The notes under the pieces are model-generated. The model searched no databases and was not told where the DNA came from. It saw only the letters and a list, made by a program, of their open reading frames with translations. This document shows, in pieces, positions 7,865 through 17,293 of a stretch of 64,000 nucleotides of DNA (position 1 is its first letter; each line of letters opens with the position of its first letter). This DNA is from Methylocystis sp. (GTDB taxonomy: Bacteria; Pseudomonadota; Alphaproteobacteria; Rhizobiales; Beijerinckiaceae): contig NZ_JAKFWS010000012.1 of NCBI RefSeq assembly GCF_021731785.1, positions 62,001 through 126,000 of the forward strand. The letters are read 5' to 3'. The translations under genes were made by a program, and so were the position numbers.

Positions 7865-9112
7865 CTAATGCGCGGCTGCCGATCTCCTGACGCCAATTGA
7901 GGCGGGCGGCATAGGGATATCGCTCGCCGATGCGTCCCTATGCGGGCGCAACCATTTTTTCACGCTATTGGTCGGGCTCGGGTCTGAAGCGGCGAGCGCG
8001 GACATATCATTTCGGTCGCCATGCGCCGTCGCCATCGCCATGACGCGCACGGCGTGCCGGCTGTCGTCGACGGCCTTCGCCGCCGCCAAGATCGCGACCG
8101 GCGGTTTGGCGGCAGGCGCGGCCGCCGTTTTCCCGACGCTTCGGCTTGGTTTCTCGTCGAGGACGATTTCGGTCGGCGGGAGGATCGTCTCCGGCCGGCT
8201 GACCTCGGAGACTCGCGACGCAAAGCTCGGATGCTGGCCGCCATCCTGGTAAACGACCCGCACCGGCCTCACGCCGTTTTGTGCGAGTTCGGCGACCTTA
8301 GCCTCGTCCTGCGCGCGCTTCTCGGCCACCGCCTGAGCGATCTGTGGATCCTGCTTCAGCGGCGGGCAGACGGCGTTGGGATCGAGATGCGCGGCGCCGT
8401 CCGCGTTGAACACATAGCGCCGGTTGCAAAAGGCGACCTGCGGCTCCTGCAGGGTCACCTCGAAATGGTCGGAGCCTTCCTTAAGCTGCTTCCAGAAATC
8501 GATATTGGGATCGAGACGATGCTTGGCGAGATTTTCCGCCGTCATCTTAAAGGGGAAGGACTGCATCTGGATTGCGCGCTGGCCGCCGGCGAGCGAGGAG
8601 CGAGCGACGGCGTAGATTTCGGCGATCTGATTGTCGGTCATGGAAAAGCAGCCGGCCGACGAGCAGGCGCCATGCACCATGATGTCGCCGCCTGTGTGCC
8701 CCAGGGCGCGGTCGAGCGCGTTCGGATAGCCGACGTTGAACGACAGATAATAGTTCGAATTCGGATTCATCTGCGCCGGGCCGATCGAATAAAAGCCCTC
8801 GGGCGCCTGGCGATCGCCCTGTTGGCGCTTGGGTCCAAGCTGGCCAGACCAGCGGCACATCGGATAGGTCTTAAGATGGACATAGCGGCCATCGGACCGC
8901 ATCTTCCAGATTTCGAGTTCCGCCTCCTTCTTGTAGGCGCGGATGAGCATCGGCGCTTCCTTGGTCGTGCCGACCCGTTCCATCAAGGCGACGGTCTCGG
9001 AGGGGATCGGCGCGAGCGAGCGATGCGCCAGACCGCTTTGATTGCAGCCCGAAAGCGCGAGGCCGGCCAAAGCGGCAAGCCCGAGAGCCGGCGCTATGCC
9101 ATGAAATTTCAT
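7865..9112 (-). CDS. YafK-like L,D-transpeptidase family lipoprotein
   Basis: The protein is an envelope murein L,D-transpeptidase-fold (YkuD/YafK) protein, probably crosslinking or editing peptidoglycan. The catalytic motif is visible as MVHGACSSAGCFSM, with the conserved His and the Cys nucleophile. I place the start at the internal Met beginning MKFHGIAPALGLAALAGLALSGC, a lipoprotein signal with lipobox LSGC; GGGGACAGG lies just ahead as ribosome binding site. The open frame extends 37 codons further upstream without a signal sequence. The last 150 residues are Ala/Pro/Ser/Arg-rich, low complexity and probably disordered. It lies downstream of accA on the same strand. The substrate is not known. 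Confidence 0.82.
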   Translation of the reverse strand: MKFHGIAPALGLAALAGLALSGCNQSGLAHRSLAPIPSETVALMERVGTTKEAPMLIRAYKKEAELEIWKMRSDGRYVHLKTYPMCRWSGQLGPKRQQGDRQAPEGFYSIGPAQMNPNSNYYLSFNVGYPNALDRALGHTGGDIMVHGACSSAGCFSMTDNQIAEIYAVARSSLAGGQRAIQMQSFPFKMTAENLAKHRLDPNIDFWKQLKEGSDHFEVTLQEPQVAFCNRRYVFNADGAAHLDPNAVCPPLKQDPQIAQAVAEKRAQDEAKVAELAQNGVRPVRVVYQDGGQHPSFASRVSEVSRPETILPPTEIVLDEKPSRSVGKTAAAPAAKPPVAILAAAKAVDDSRHAVRVMAMATAHGDRNDMSALAASDPSPTNSVKKWLRPHRDASASDIPMPPASIGVRRSAAAH

Positions 9113-9271
9113 CCTGTCCCCTCTGACGGCGCTGGCGCCGCGCCGCGATTGCTTCGAAAGCGAAGCCGCCGCGCGAAACCACGGAAAACCAACAATGGGA
9201 CAAGAACGTGTCCGAATCAGCATGAGTTCGGCGGGTATCAGCCTGTAAAGACGAATCTTTCGGGATTTACG

Positions 9272-10237
9272 TTAACGCTTATCTTCGAGTTTCCGGCCTA
9301 TGGCCAAAAATTTTTCGGCGCGGGCTTGTTTCAGCTGCTCCCGCGAAAAATTCGCCAGGTCCGCGAGCTCCCTGGCGAGCGCTTCTCCCACCGCGCCGAT
9401 GGCCGCCGCCGGATCGCGATGCGCCCCGCCCGGGGGCTCCGTCACGATCAGATCGATGATGCCGAATTTCAACAGATCCTGCGCCGTGATCTTCATGCTC
9501 GTCGCCGCTTCCTGCGCCTTGCCGGAGTCGCGCCAAAGGATCGAGGCCGAAGCTTCGGGCGACGCCACGGTGTAGACTGAGTGCTCGAGCATCAGCACCT
9601 TGTTGGCGGCGGCGATCGCGATTGCGCCGCCGGAGCCGCCCTCGCCAACCACCACTGCGACATTGGGCACGCCAAGCGAGAGAGACACGTCGGTGGAGCG
9701 GGCGATCGCTTCAGCCTGGCCGCGCTCTTCGGCGTCGATGCCGGGAAAAGCGCCGGCCGTGTCGACGAGCGAGACCACCGGCAAGCCGAAGCGGTCGGCA
9801 AGCTCCATCAGGCGGACCGCTTTGCGATAACCCTCTGGCCGCGCCATGCCGAAATTGTGATGCAGGCGGCCGGCCGTATCCGAGCCCTTCTCCTGGCCGA
9901 TGACGCAAATCGGCTCGCCCCGAAAGCGCCCGAAGCCGCCGACGATCGCCGCGTCCTCTCCGAATAGCCTGTCGCCGGCGAGCGGGGTGAACTCGTCGAC
10001 GAGCTGCTGAACGTAATCGGAAAAATGCGGACGCTGCGGATGCCTTGCGACCTGAATCTTTTGCCAGGGGGTAAGGCCGGCATAGAGATCGGCGAGCGCC
10101 TTGGCGGCTTTCGCCTGGAGCTTATTGAGCTCCTCGCCGATCGACACGGCCTCGCCGTTTTCAGCCAGCGCACGTAGCTCGTCCACCTTGGTTTCGAGTT
10201 CGGCGACCGGCTTTTCAAAATCGAGATAGGAGCGCAT
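9272..10237 (-). CDS. accA: Acetyl-CoA carboxylase carboxyltransferase subunit alpha
   Basis: AccA forms, with AccD, the carboxyltransferase that passes CO2 from biotin to acetyl-CoA, giving malonyl-CoA for fatty-acid synthesis. The 321-residue product starts MRSYLDFEKPVAELE, the usual alphaproteobacterial start, and contains HPQRPHFSDYVQ, LAGDRLFGEDAAIVGG, GMARPEGYRKAVRLM, DTAGAFPGIDAEERGQ and GEGGSGGAIAIAAANKVLMLEHS. The frame reads 20 codons further upstream, but that part has no family similarity. accD is not nearby. Confidence 0.96.
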   Translation of the reverse strand: MRSYLDFEKPVAELETKVDELRALAENGEAVSIGEELNKLQAKAAKALADLYAGLTPWQKIQVARHPQRPHFSDYVQQLVDEFTPLAGDRLFGEDAAIVGGFGRFRGEPICVIGQEKGSDTAGRLHHNFGMARPEGYRKAVRLMELADRFGLPVVSLVDTAGAFPGIDAEERGQAEAIARSTDVSLSLGVPNVAVVVGEGGSGGAIAIAAANKVLMLEHSVYTVASPEASASILWRDSGKAQEAATSMKITAQDLLKFGIIDLIVTEPPGGAHRDPAAAIGAVGEALARELADLANFSREQLKQARAEKFLAIGRKLEDKR

Positions 10238-10410
10238 TGAGTGGGCGATTTTCCTTGGCCGAGAGACCTCTTGCAGGCGCGCGCAAACTCGCCGCAACCG
10301 GACCTTAAGTCAAGGAAGGGAAAGCGCCGGCGGCGCAGTTGCGCTGCGAGCCTCATGCGGTAATTGTGGCGGACGAACTGGGCGGTGTCACAGGCAGGAA
10401 TGGTCGCTCC

Positions 10411-11289
10411 ATGGCGTCTTCGCACGAGCCGATTAGCCGATTCATGCGCGCCGCCGACGGCCTGCGCTTGCATTATCTCGACTATCCAGCGCCGGCGGGC
10501 GGCGGAGAACGGCTGCCGGTCGTCTGTCTGCCGGGGCTTGCCCGTTCGGCCGACGATTTCGACCGCATCGCCAGAGCGCTGCAAGCCGACGGCCGGCGCG
10601 TCGCAGCTCTCGACTATCGCGGGCGCGGCCGGTCGGATTGGGATCAGGACTGGCGCCGCTACGATTTTAACGTCGAGCAAGGGGACATCGCGGCTCAACT
10701 CGCCGACGCCGTAATCGCGCAAGCGGTCTTTATCGGCACGTCGCGCGGCGGTCTGCACACGATGCGTATCGCGGCGCGGCGGCCGGGAGTCGTTCGCGCC
10801 GCCGTGCTCAACGACATCGGACCGAAGATCGAACACGCCGGCTTGCTTCGCATCAAGCGCTATGTCGGGAAGCTGCCGCCGATCCCCTCGATGCGCGAGG
10901 CGATCGCCCTGATGCGAATGACGGCGGGCGTCGATTTTTCCGGCGTGTCGCCGCAGGAATGGGACGACTACGCGCGTCTCACCTTCATCGAGAAAGATGG
11001 GAAGGTTCTGCTGCGCTACGATCCGGAACTGTCGCATACGCTCGACTCTGTCGAGCCCGACGTTCCTCCCGAGGAACATTGGGACGACTTCGCAGCCCTG
11101 TCGGACGTTGCAATGCTCGTCATCCGTGGCGCGAACTCGGATATTCTCTCGCCCGAGGTCTTCGCCGAGATGGCAAGGCGCGCGCCACGCCTGGAGCAGG
11201 CGGTGGTCGAAGGCCAGGGCCATGCGCCGCTGCTGCTCGATCAGCCGACGATTTCGCGCATCGCCGATTTCGTGCGCAAATGTCCTTAG
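10411..11289 (+). CDS. Alpha/beta hydrolase
   Basis: This is an alpha/beta-hydrolase fold enzyme of unknown substrate. It has VVCLPGLARSADDFDRIA, then LDYRGRGRSDWD, the nucleophile elbow GTSRGGLHTM, NDIGPKIE, and late acid and histidine positions in GANSDILS and GQGHAPLLLD. I take ATG 10411 (MASSHEP), with AGGAATGG ahead; the frame is open from ATG 10339, which would add 24 residues. It is divergent from accA and convergent with the efflux operon. Esterases, lactonases and haloperoxidase-like hydrolases share this pattern, so no more precise call is justified. Confidence 0.78.
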   Translation: MASSHEPISRFMRAADGLRLHYLDYPAPAGGGERLPVVCLPGLARSADDFDRIARALQADGRRVAALDYRGRGRSDWDQDWRRYDFNVEQGDIAAQLADAVIAQAVFIGTSRGGLHTMRIAARRPGVVRAAVLNDIGPKIEHAGLLRIKRYVGKLPPIPSMREAIALMRMTAGVDFSGVSPQEWDDYARLTFIEKDGKVLLRYDPELSHTLDSVEPDVPPEEHWDDFAALSDVAMLVIRGANSDILSPEVFAEMARRAPRLEQAVVEGQGHAPLLLDQPTISRIADFVRKCP

Positions 11290-11313
11290 ACGTCGCGGCG
11301 CGGGTTGATTGCG

Positions 11314-12684
11314 TTAAGGGGCGTAACCCTGGGCCTGATTGAGCCTGGAGATCGCGACGCCAACGTTGATCTCGGCGTTCGCCTGCATGCGTTGCGCCTC
11401 GAGTTGAATCTGGCGCACGCGATAAAGGTCGAAGGCGCTGATCTCGCCGAGCTTGAACGCTTTGCGCGACAGTTCGAACTGATCGTTGGCGACGGTGAGA
11501 CGGCTGTTGGCCAGTTTAGCCGCGCGCTGCGCCGCCGCCAGCGTTTCGCGCGCCGCATTTATTTCCGCCAACACGACTCGCTTGGCGCGCTCATATTCGG
11601 CTGTGGCGCGATCCATCTCGGCGAGCGCTTCGGCGCGTCTCGGCTCGTTTCGCCCGAGGGTCGGCAGAGGAATGCGTATGCGGACGCCCAGGGTGGTCGC
11701 ATCCGTGCGTTGGTTGGTGATACGCTCAGAAGGATCGAGCGAACGGTCGGTCGCATACTGATCATTATGCTCTTGCCGGCCGAAAATGCCGATCTCCGGG
11801 CTGTCGATGGGCGTCGCGTCGACAAGTTCCGCCTGGGCGCGCGCGCGGGCAAGCGCCGCAAGGGGCGTGCGCAGCGCTGGGTGCTCCTCAATGTCGATGG
11901 GCGGCCGCGCCGACTCCAGCGCGCCCTCGGGCGGCGCGCCGCCTGTCAAGGACAGGTAGGTGATCCGCGCGACTTTTACTGCGCCCTCGGACTGCGCCAG
12001 CTCCGTTTCGGCGGCGAGCGTTTCATTCTTTGCGAGCAGCGCATCGGCCTGGGCGGCGTCGCCAAGCTCGACGCGACGAGTCATGTCCGCGCCGATGTCG
12101 CGCGCGGTGGCGACGCGATTTCGCGCCACCGACACATCGCGCGCCGCGCGCTGCGCGGTCCACCACGCGTCGCGCAAAACCCCGGCGACTTCCAGTCGGC
12201 GAAGCGCCAAGCGCTCTTCCACCTCCAAGAGACCGGTGGTGACCGTGCCCGCGAAGGCGTCCCGCTGTCCAGGCAGCCACAACGGCATGCCGGCCTCAAG
12301 CTCGGTTTCATTGTAATTGCGTAAATTGCCGGCGGCCGAGTTACGCTGATAGCCTGCGACGTAAGGCGAGCCTGGCGTGAGCGAATTGGCCGTCGCATAG
12401 CGCGCCGAGATAGCGCGAAACTGCGCTTCGAGCGAACGGCTCTGCGCATCAATCAAGACAGCCATCTCAAGATGTTTCGCCAAAACGCCGCCGCTTCGCT
12501 TGGTCGACGCCTTAACACGAGCTTTCTTGGGCGATCTCTGAGACGCTGTCTTCGGCGACGGTTTGACCGAAGCTGTGATGTGCGTCTCGGGCGAATCTTC
12601 CTGCTCCTGCGCGGAGACGCTCGCCTCGAAAAGCAAAGCGAATGCAAACAAGAAGATTGCAGCGAGAACCGCGCTCGGCCTCAT
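11314..12684 (-). CDS. TolC-family outer-membrane efflux protein (CzcC-like)
   Basis: This is the outer-membrane channel of a tripartite RND pump. The 456-residue protein has an N-terminal signal peptide (LAAIFLFAFALLFEASVSAQ) and two TolC-type repeats rich in long coiled-coil helices with Ala/Arg/Glu patterning, such as EMDRATAEYERAKRVVLAEI near the C terminus. Its start overlaps the stop of the pump gene (ATGA), and the operon order adaptor-pump-channel is the one used by Czc/Cnr-type metal efflux systems. The first 60 mature residues are Lys/Ser/Thr-rich. It is the last gene of the operon; the end faces the hydrolase gene 24 bases away. Confidence 0.85.
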   Translation of the reverse strand: MRPSAVLAAIFLFAFALLFEASVSAQEQEDSPETHITASVKPSPKTASQRSPKKARVKASTKRSGGVLAKHLEMAVLIDAQSRSLEAQFRAISARYATANSLTPGSPYVAGYQRNSAAGNLRNYNETELEAGMPLWLPGQRDAFAGTVTTGLLEVEERLALRRLEVAGVLRDAWWTAQRAARDVSVARNRVATARDIGADMTRRVELGDAAQADALLAKNETLAAETELAQSEGAVKVARITYLSLTGGAPPEGALESARPPIDIEEHPALRTPLAALARARAQAELVDATPIDSPEIGIFGRQEHNDQYATDRSLDPSERITNQRTDATTLGVRIRIPLPTLGRNEPRRAEALAEMDRATAEYERAKRVVLAEINAARETLAAAQRAAKLANSRLTVANDQFELSRKAFKLGEISAFDLYRVRQIQLEAQRMQANAEINVGVAISRLNQAQGYAP

Positions 12685-15600
12685 GCGCGAGCGTCCTCCC
12701 GCGGGCGCGTCGCCATGGCCCGACGCATCGCGCGCGCACTGAACTTCTGGCGGACGACCATGCCGATGTTAGCGGTTCGATCATAGAGGATTGGCAGCAG
12801 AATTAGGGTCAACACTGTGGCGGATATGAGCCCGCCGATGACGACCACCGCAAGCGGACGCTGGATCTCGGCGCCCGGCCCATGCGCGAACAAGAACGGA
12901 ATCAAGCCAAAGGCGGCGATCGTCGCGGTGAGCAACACGGGCCGCATGCGCCGGCGCGCGCCCTCTAACACCGCTTCGCGCGTGGTGCGCGTGCCTTCGG
13001 AGACGAGCTTGTTGATGTAGGAGATGAGCACGACGCCATTGAGCACGGCGATGCCGACAAGCGCGATAAAGCCGACCGACGAAGGCACCGACATGAATTC
13101 TCCCGAAAGCCACAGACCCAAAATGCCGCCGATCGCCGCGAAGGGCACGTTGCAGAACACCAGCGTCGCCTGTAGCACCGAGTTGAAGGTCAGATAAAGC
13201 AAGAGGAAAATCAGCGCCATCGCAATCGGCACGACGATCGCCAGTCGCGCCGAAGCGCGCTGCTGGTTTTCAAATTGGCCGCCCCATTGATAGCGATATC
13301 CCGGCGGCGTCTTGACGTTTTTTGTGACAGCTTTTTTGGCTTCGTCGACGAATCCGACAAGATCGCGTCCAGTCACATTCGCCAGCACGGTGGCGAAGCG
13401 ACGGCCTTCCTCGCGAATGATCTGGATCGGTCCGTTCTCGACGCGCACGTCGGCGAGTTGTGACAGTTCGACGACCTTGCCTTCGGACGAAACCATCGGC
13501 AGCCGCGCGAAGTCGACGGACGAGCGGCGCGAGATTTCCGAGCCGCGGATGACAAGCGGCGTGCGGATCGGCCCTTCCAGCACAATGCCGACCGGCTGGC
13601 CATCGACCCAGACGCGCAGCGCGTCCTGAATATCGCCGGCGTTGAGGCCAAAGCGCCCGGCAGCCAGCCGGTCGACGCGCGCCGTCAGATAGCGCATGCC
13701 ATCGTTCTGCAGGCCGAACACGTCGCGCGCGCCCCTGATCTTGCGCAGGGTCGCCGCGACCTCACGGGTGAGGCGGTTCAGCTCATCGATATCGTCGCCG
13801 AAAATCTTGACGACGACGTCGCCCCGCGCGCCGATGATCATTTCTTGAACGCGCATGTCGATCGGCTGCGAAAAGGCGTAGGAAATGCCGGGCATGCTAT
13901 CAAGCACGGCGCGAATCTCGCCCATCAGCCAATCTATATCCTTGCCGCGCCATTCGCTTTGCGGCGCAAGCGTCAGGAAATTATCGGTGTCGTTGAGGCC
14001 GACGGGATCGATGCCGAGCTCGTCAGCGCCGGCGCGGGCCATCATTCCCTTGACTTCCGGCACGCGCTCCATGATCGCGCGCTGAATCCGCATGTCGGTT
14101 TCCGCGGCCATATTGACGCTGATCGTCGGATGTTTGCGGATGGTGATGACTGGCGTGCCCTCGTTCATCACCGGCATGAAGGTCTGGCCGATGCGCGCAT
14201 AGGCGGCAAAGGCGACGACAAGGCCAAGGACCGCGGCGCCGCCGACAATTAAGGGCTTGTCGAGCGCGCGCTTGAGCAGCGGCACATAAATCGCGGCGAG
14301 CTTGCGCACCAGCCAGGGCTCGTCGGCATGGCCGGGCTTCAGCAATGTCGCGCTGAGCGCCGGCACGACGGTGAGCGACAACACGAGCGCCGATCCGAGC
14401 GCGAAGGCGATGGTCAGCGCCACTGGCGCGAACAGTCGTCCCTCCAGCCCTTCGAGAGACAGCAGCGGCAGAAACACCGTGACGATGATGATGACGCCGG
14501 AGGTCAGCGGGACGGCGACCTCGCGAGTCGCCTCAAGCGTCATGAAGATGCGATCGGACAGACTGACGTCATGCGCGTTCGCCATCCGATGTTCGACGTT
14601 CTCCACGACGACGACCGCGCAATCGACCAGAAGGCCGATGGCGATCGCAAGGCCGCCGAGCGACATGATGTTGGCCGAGAGGCCCCACCAGCGCATGATG
14701 CCGAATGTCGACAGCGCGGCGAGCGGCAGAATAACCGACACGACGATCGCGGCGCGAAGATCGCCGAGGAACAGCACGAGCAGGATAACGACGAGGACGA
14801 TCGCCTCGATCAGCACCTTCTGCACGGTCCAGACCGCTTTGCCGATCAATTCGCTGCGATCGTAGAAGATTTCGATCTTGGCGCCGTTTGGCAGAGTCGG
14901 CTCGATTTCGGCCAGTCGCGCCTTCACGCCATTGACGACCATGCGCGCGTCGGCGCCGCGAAGGCCGAGCACGAGACCCCACACCGCTTCGCCCTCGCCG
15001 TTGCGCACGACGACGCCGTTGCGCGGCAGTGCGCCATTGCGCACTTCGGCGATGTCGCCGACGCGGACGATGCCGGTGTCCCGCACGGCGATGACCACGG
15101 ACCGTATCTCCTCGAGCGATCGCAGACGGCCTTCGGCGCGCACCAGCAACGCTTCCTCGCCATCGCGCACGCGCCCGGCGCCGTCGTTCTTATTATTGTT
15201 GGAAAGCGCCGACTGGAGCATCTCCACGGTGACGCCGCGGGACGCCATGGCGGCGGGGAACGGCGCGACTTCGAACGTGCGCACGAAGCCGCCCAGCACG
15301 TTGAGGTCGGCGACGCCGGGCAGGCCGCGGATGGCGGGACGTATCGTCCAGTCGAGCAGCGTGCGTTGCTCGGTCGGCGTGAGATCGCCGCCGACAATGG
15401 TGAACATCACCATCTCGCCAAGCGGCGTGACGATTGGCGCAAGGCCGCCGGAAACGCCGTCCGGCAACTGACTTTGCGCCTGCGCCAATCTCTCGTTGAC
15501 CTGCGCGCGCGCCCAATAGATGTCCGTCCCTTCCGAAAATTCGAAGGTGATCAGCGTCACCGAATAACGCGTCGTCGAGCGCATGCGAATGAGGTTGGGA

Positions 15601-15827
15601 ATGCCTTTCGCCGCAAGCTCGATCGGCACGGTGACCCGCGCCTCGAGTTCCTCCGGCGTGAGGCCCGGCGCGCGCATCGCGACCAGCACCTGCACCGGCG
15701 CGACATCCGGAAAGGCGTCGATCGGCAGCTTGAAATAACTGACCGCGCCCCAGGCGGCGAGACCGAGCGCGCCGAGAAAGACGAGCAGCCGCTGCTGAAG
15801 CGCGGCACGGATCAGCCTTTCAAGCAT
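12681..15827 (-). CDS. Heavy-metal-type RND efflux pump (CzcA family)
   Basis: The inner-membrane proton-driven pump has 1048 residues and 12 predicted membrane segments with two large periplasmic loops. It begins MLERLIRAALQQRLLVFLGALGLAAWG and shows FPDVAPVQVLV, STTRYSVTLITFEFSEGTDIYWARAQVNERL, and the TM4 motif IGLLVDCAVVVVENVEHRM. It ends with a typical RND C terminus, PLAVVVIGGLISATVLTLILLPILYD. These features place it in the heavy-metal efflux branch rather than the drug-efflux branch. The TM4 motif lacks the DFG-x2-VDG form of classical Co/Zn/Cd CzcA pumps, so the cation is uncertain. It sits 9 bases after the adaptor gene and overlaps the channel gene. Confidence 0.9.
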   Translation of the reverse strand: MLERLIRAALQQRLLVFLGALGLAAWGAVSYFKLPIDAFPDVAPVQVLVAMRAPGLTPEELEARVTVPIELAAKGIPNLIRMRSTTRYSVTLITFEFSEGTDIYWARAQVNERLAQAQSQLPDGVSGGLAPIVTPLGEMVMFTIVGGDLTPTEQRTLLDWTIRPAIRGLPGVADLNVLGGFVRTFEVAPFPAAMASRGVTVEMLQSALSNNNKNDGAGRVRDGEEALLVRAEGRLRSLEEIRSVVIAVRDTGIVRVGDIAEVRNGALPRNGVVVRNGEGEAVWGLVLGLRGADARMVVNGVKARLAEIEPTLPNGAKIEIFYDRSELIGKAVWTVQKVLIEAIVLVVILLVLFLGDLRAAIVVSVILPLAALSTFGIMRWWGLSANIMSLGGLAIAIGLLVDCAVVVVENVEHRMANAHDVSLSDRIFMTLEATREVAVPLTSGVIIIVTVFLPLLSLEGLEGRLFAPVALTIAFALGSALVLSLTVVPALSATLLKPGHADEPWLVRKLAAIYVPLLKRALDKPLIVGGAAVLGLVVAFAAYARIGQTFMPVMNEGTPVITIRKHPTISVNMAAETDMRIQRAIMERVPEVKGMMARAGADELGIDPVGLNDTDNFLTLAPQSEWRGKDIDWLMGEIRAVLDSMPGISYAFSQPIDMRVQEMIIGARGDVVVKIFGDDIDELNRLTREVAATLRKIRGARDVFGLQNDGMRYLTARVDRLAAGRFGLNAGDIQDALRVWVDGQPVGIVLEGPIRTPLVIRGSEISRRSSVDFARLPMVSSEGKVVELSQLADVRVENGPIQIIREEGRRFATVLANVTGRDLVGFVDEAKKAVTKNVKTPPGYRYQWGGQFENQQRASARLAIVVPIAMALIFLLLYLTFNSVLQATLVFCNVPFAAIGGILGLWLSGEFMSVPSSVGFIALVGIAVLNGVVLISYINKLVSEGTRTTREAVLEGARRRMRPVLLTATIAAFGLIPFLFAHGPGAEIQRPLAVVVIGGLISATVLTLILLPILYDRTANIGMVVRQKFSARAMRRAMATRPREDARA

Positions 15828-15836
15828 GGCGTGTCG

Positions 15837-16991
15837 TCACCTTTCGGCTTCGGCCAGTTCAGCGAGCAAGGTCAGCAGGCCGCGCGTCGCCACGCGCTCG
15901 CCGATTTTAAGCGCGCCCTGCACCGACGCGTACTGCGGCGTTTCGGAAAGTAGCGTTACAGGGGTCGCGACAAAGCCTTCGGGCGCACGTACAAACACCC
16001 AATTGTGGTTTTTAAAGTTTACCAGCGCGTCGGCGGAAACGCGCCACTGCGCCACGCCGCCGCCCGTAACGCGCAGGATCGCCTGTACCGCCTGGCCAGG
16101 ACGCAGCGAGCTGCGTCCCGGTCGAAACTCCGCCACGGCCGTAACCGACTGCGTCGCCGCATCGACCGTGCGGCCGATACGAATCAGCCTGCCGTCTACC
16201 CCCGCCGAAGGCAGATAGACGCGATCGACGTTGTCCAGCGTTGCGGCGCGGCCAAGAGGCACTTGCAGATTGACCCAAATAGGATCGAGCCGCGCAATGG
16301 TGACGAGAGGCGCCGAAGCCTGCACGCGCTCGCCCGTCGTTCCATGGCGCTGGAGGATGGTGCCGGAAATCGGCGCGCGCACGACGAGCGAGCTGGCAAG
16401 CTTTCGGTCGCGCTGAAGCGCCTCGATCTCCTGATCGGTCATCCCGGCAAGCGCGAGAATTTGCCGGCGCTCTTCGAGCGCCGAACGCGCCTGGGTCGCT
16501 TCGGCGCGCGTCACGATCAACCGGCGCTCGGCAATGATATGCTCCTTGAACAGCTGCTCGTCGCGCCGCAGTTTCTCGCCCGCGAGATTGGCGTCCGAAA
16601 CAGCGTGCAGGAAAGCGCGCTGCGCCTCGACCAGCTCCGACGACTTCAATGTGGCGATCGGCGCGCCCTGCTTCACGTCCTCATCGACCGCGACAAGCAG
16701 GGTCTCGACAAGGCCGGCGGCCGGCGTGGCGACGATACGCAACTGCTGCGGCGGCACGGAGACGACTCCGGGCACGACAAGCTCGCCCATCCCCGACTCC
16801 GATTCGACGGGCTGAGTTTCGACGCCGGCGACGCGCATCTGGTCCTCTGTGATCTTCACGAGGATCGGCTGGACGTTGTTCTGAGTCTCGGCGGGCGCGC
16901 CTTGCGTGGCGGCGGCGCCAAAAGTCAGAAGGCCGCCGAAAGCGAGAAGGCGAAGAAAGGAAACAAGCGCCCGCCGCATGTGATTGATCAT
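15837..16991 (-). CDS. RND efflux periplasmic adaptor (CzcB-like)
   Basis: The adaptor bridges pump and channel. The product has an N-terminal signal/anchor (RRALVSFLRLLAFGGLLTFGAAATQG), then a barrel-sandwich hybrid with VVPGVVSVPPQQLRIVATPAAGLVE, a helical hairpin (VEAQRAFLHAVSDANLAGEKLRRDE...) and the second lipoyl half VVRAPISGTILQRHGTTGERVQ. I start at ATG 16991, preceded by GAAGG; the open frame extends upstream to 17156 with no signal sequence. It lacks the His-rich N-terminal extension seen in some CzcB proteins. It is the first gene of the efflux operon. Confidence 0.85.
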   Translation of the reverse strand: MINHMRRALVSFLRLLAFGGLLTFGAAATQGAPAETQNNVQPILVKITEDQMRVAGVETQPVESESGMGELVVPGVVSVPPQQLRIVATPAAGLVETLLVAVDEDVKQGAPIATLKSSELVEAQRAFLHAVSDANLAGEKLRRDEQLFKEHIIAERRLIVTRAEATQARSALEERRQILALAGMTDQEIEALQRDRKLASSLVVRAPISGTILQRHGTTGERVQASAPLVTIARLDPIWVNLQVPLGRAATLDNVDRVYLPSAGVDGRLIRIGRTVDAATQSVTAVAEFRPGRSSLRPGQAVQAILRVTGGGVAQWRVSADALVNFKNHNWVFVRAPEGFVATPVTLLSETPQYASVQGALKIGERVATRGLLTLLAELAEAER

Positions 16992-17293
16992 GAACCTTCG
17001 CTTTTCAGGCCGTCCGTCTGCTTCCGCTGTCGAGGCCAGCGGGATCGTTCTAGAGGCGAAGCGGCACACGCCAAAAGCGACGCGCGCAAACACGGCCACC
17101 GGATGCTCCGGGGCCGCGACGGCGCTGATTTTGCCCGGATGCGGCGACTGGCTCAAGGCAATTCGGCCTCCTGCCGGAGATTTTCCAGAAAAAACAGTCG
17201 CGCGCCAGTGTTTTCACTGGCTTCGGCCGTGGCCAATGAGCGCGCAGGTTCTATAATCATCGCAGAAACCGTCACTCGAGCCCTGAGGACGAT
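16992..17293. other. Divergent intergenic region between efflux operon and pepN
   Basis: About 300 bases between the adaptor start and the pepN start. It must hold both promoters. I see no convincing metal-regulator dyad, no RNA gene and no small gene with a ribosome binding site. GAGGACGAT just before 17294 is the pepN ribosome binding site. Confidence 0.5.

Noticed and set aside
8021-9580. A 519-codon plus-strand open frame
   Set aside because: It is antisense to the L,D-transpeptidase gene and to accA, both with clear family motifs. Long shadow frames are expected in GC-rich DNA; it has no recognisable domain.
14328-15953. A 541-codon plus-strand open frame opposite the RND pump gene
   Set aside because: The pump protein is full length with its signature motifs. 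The plus-strand product is Arg/His-rich and shows no family features.
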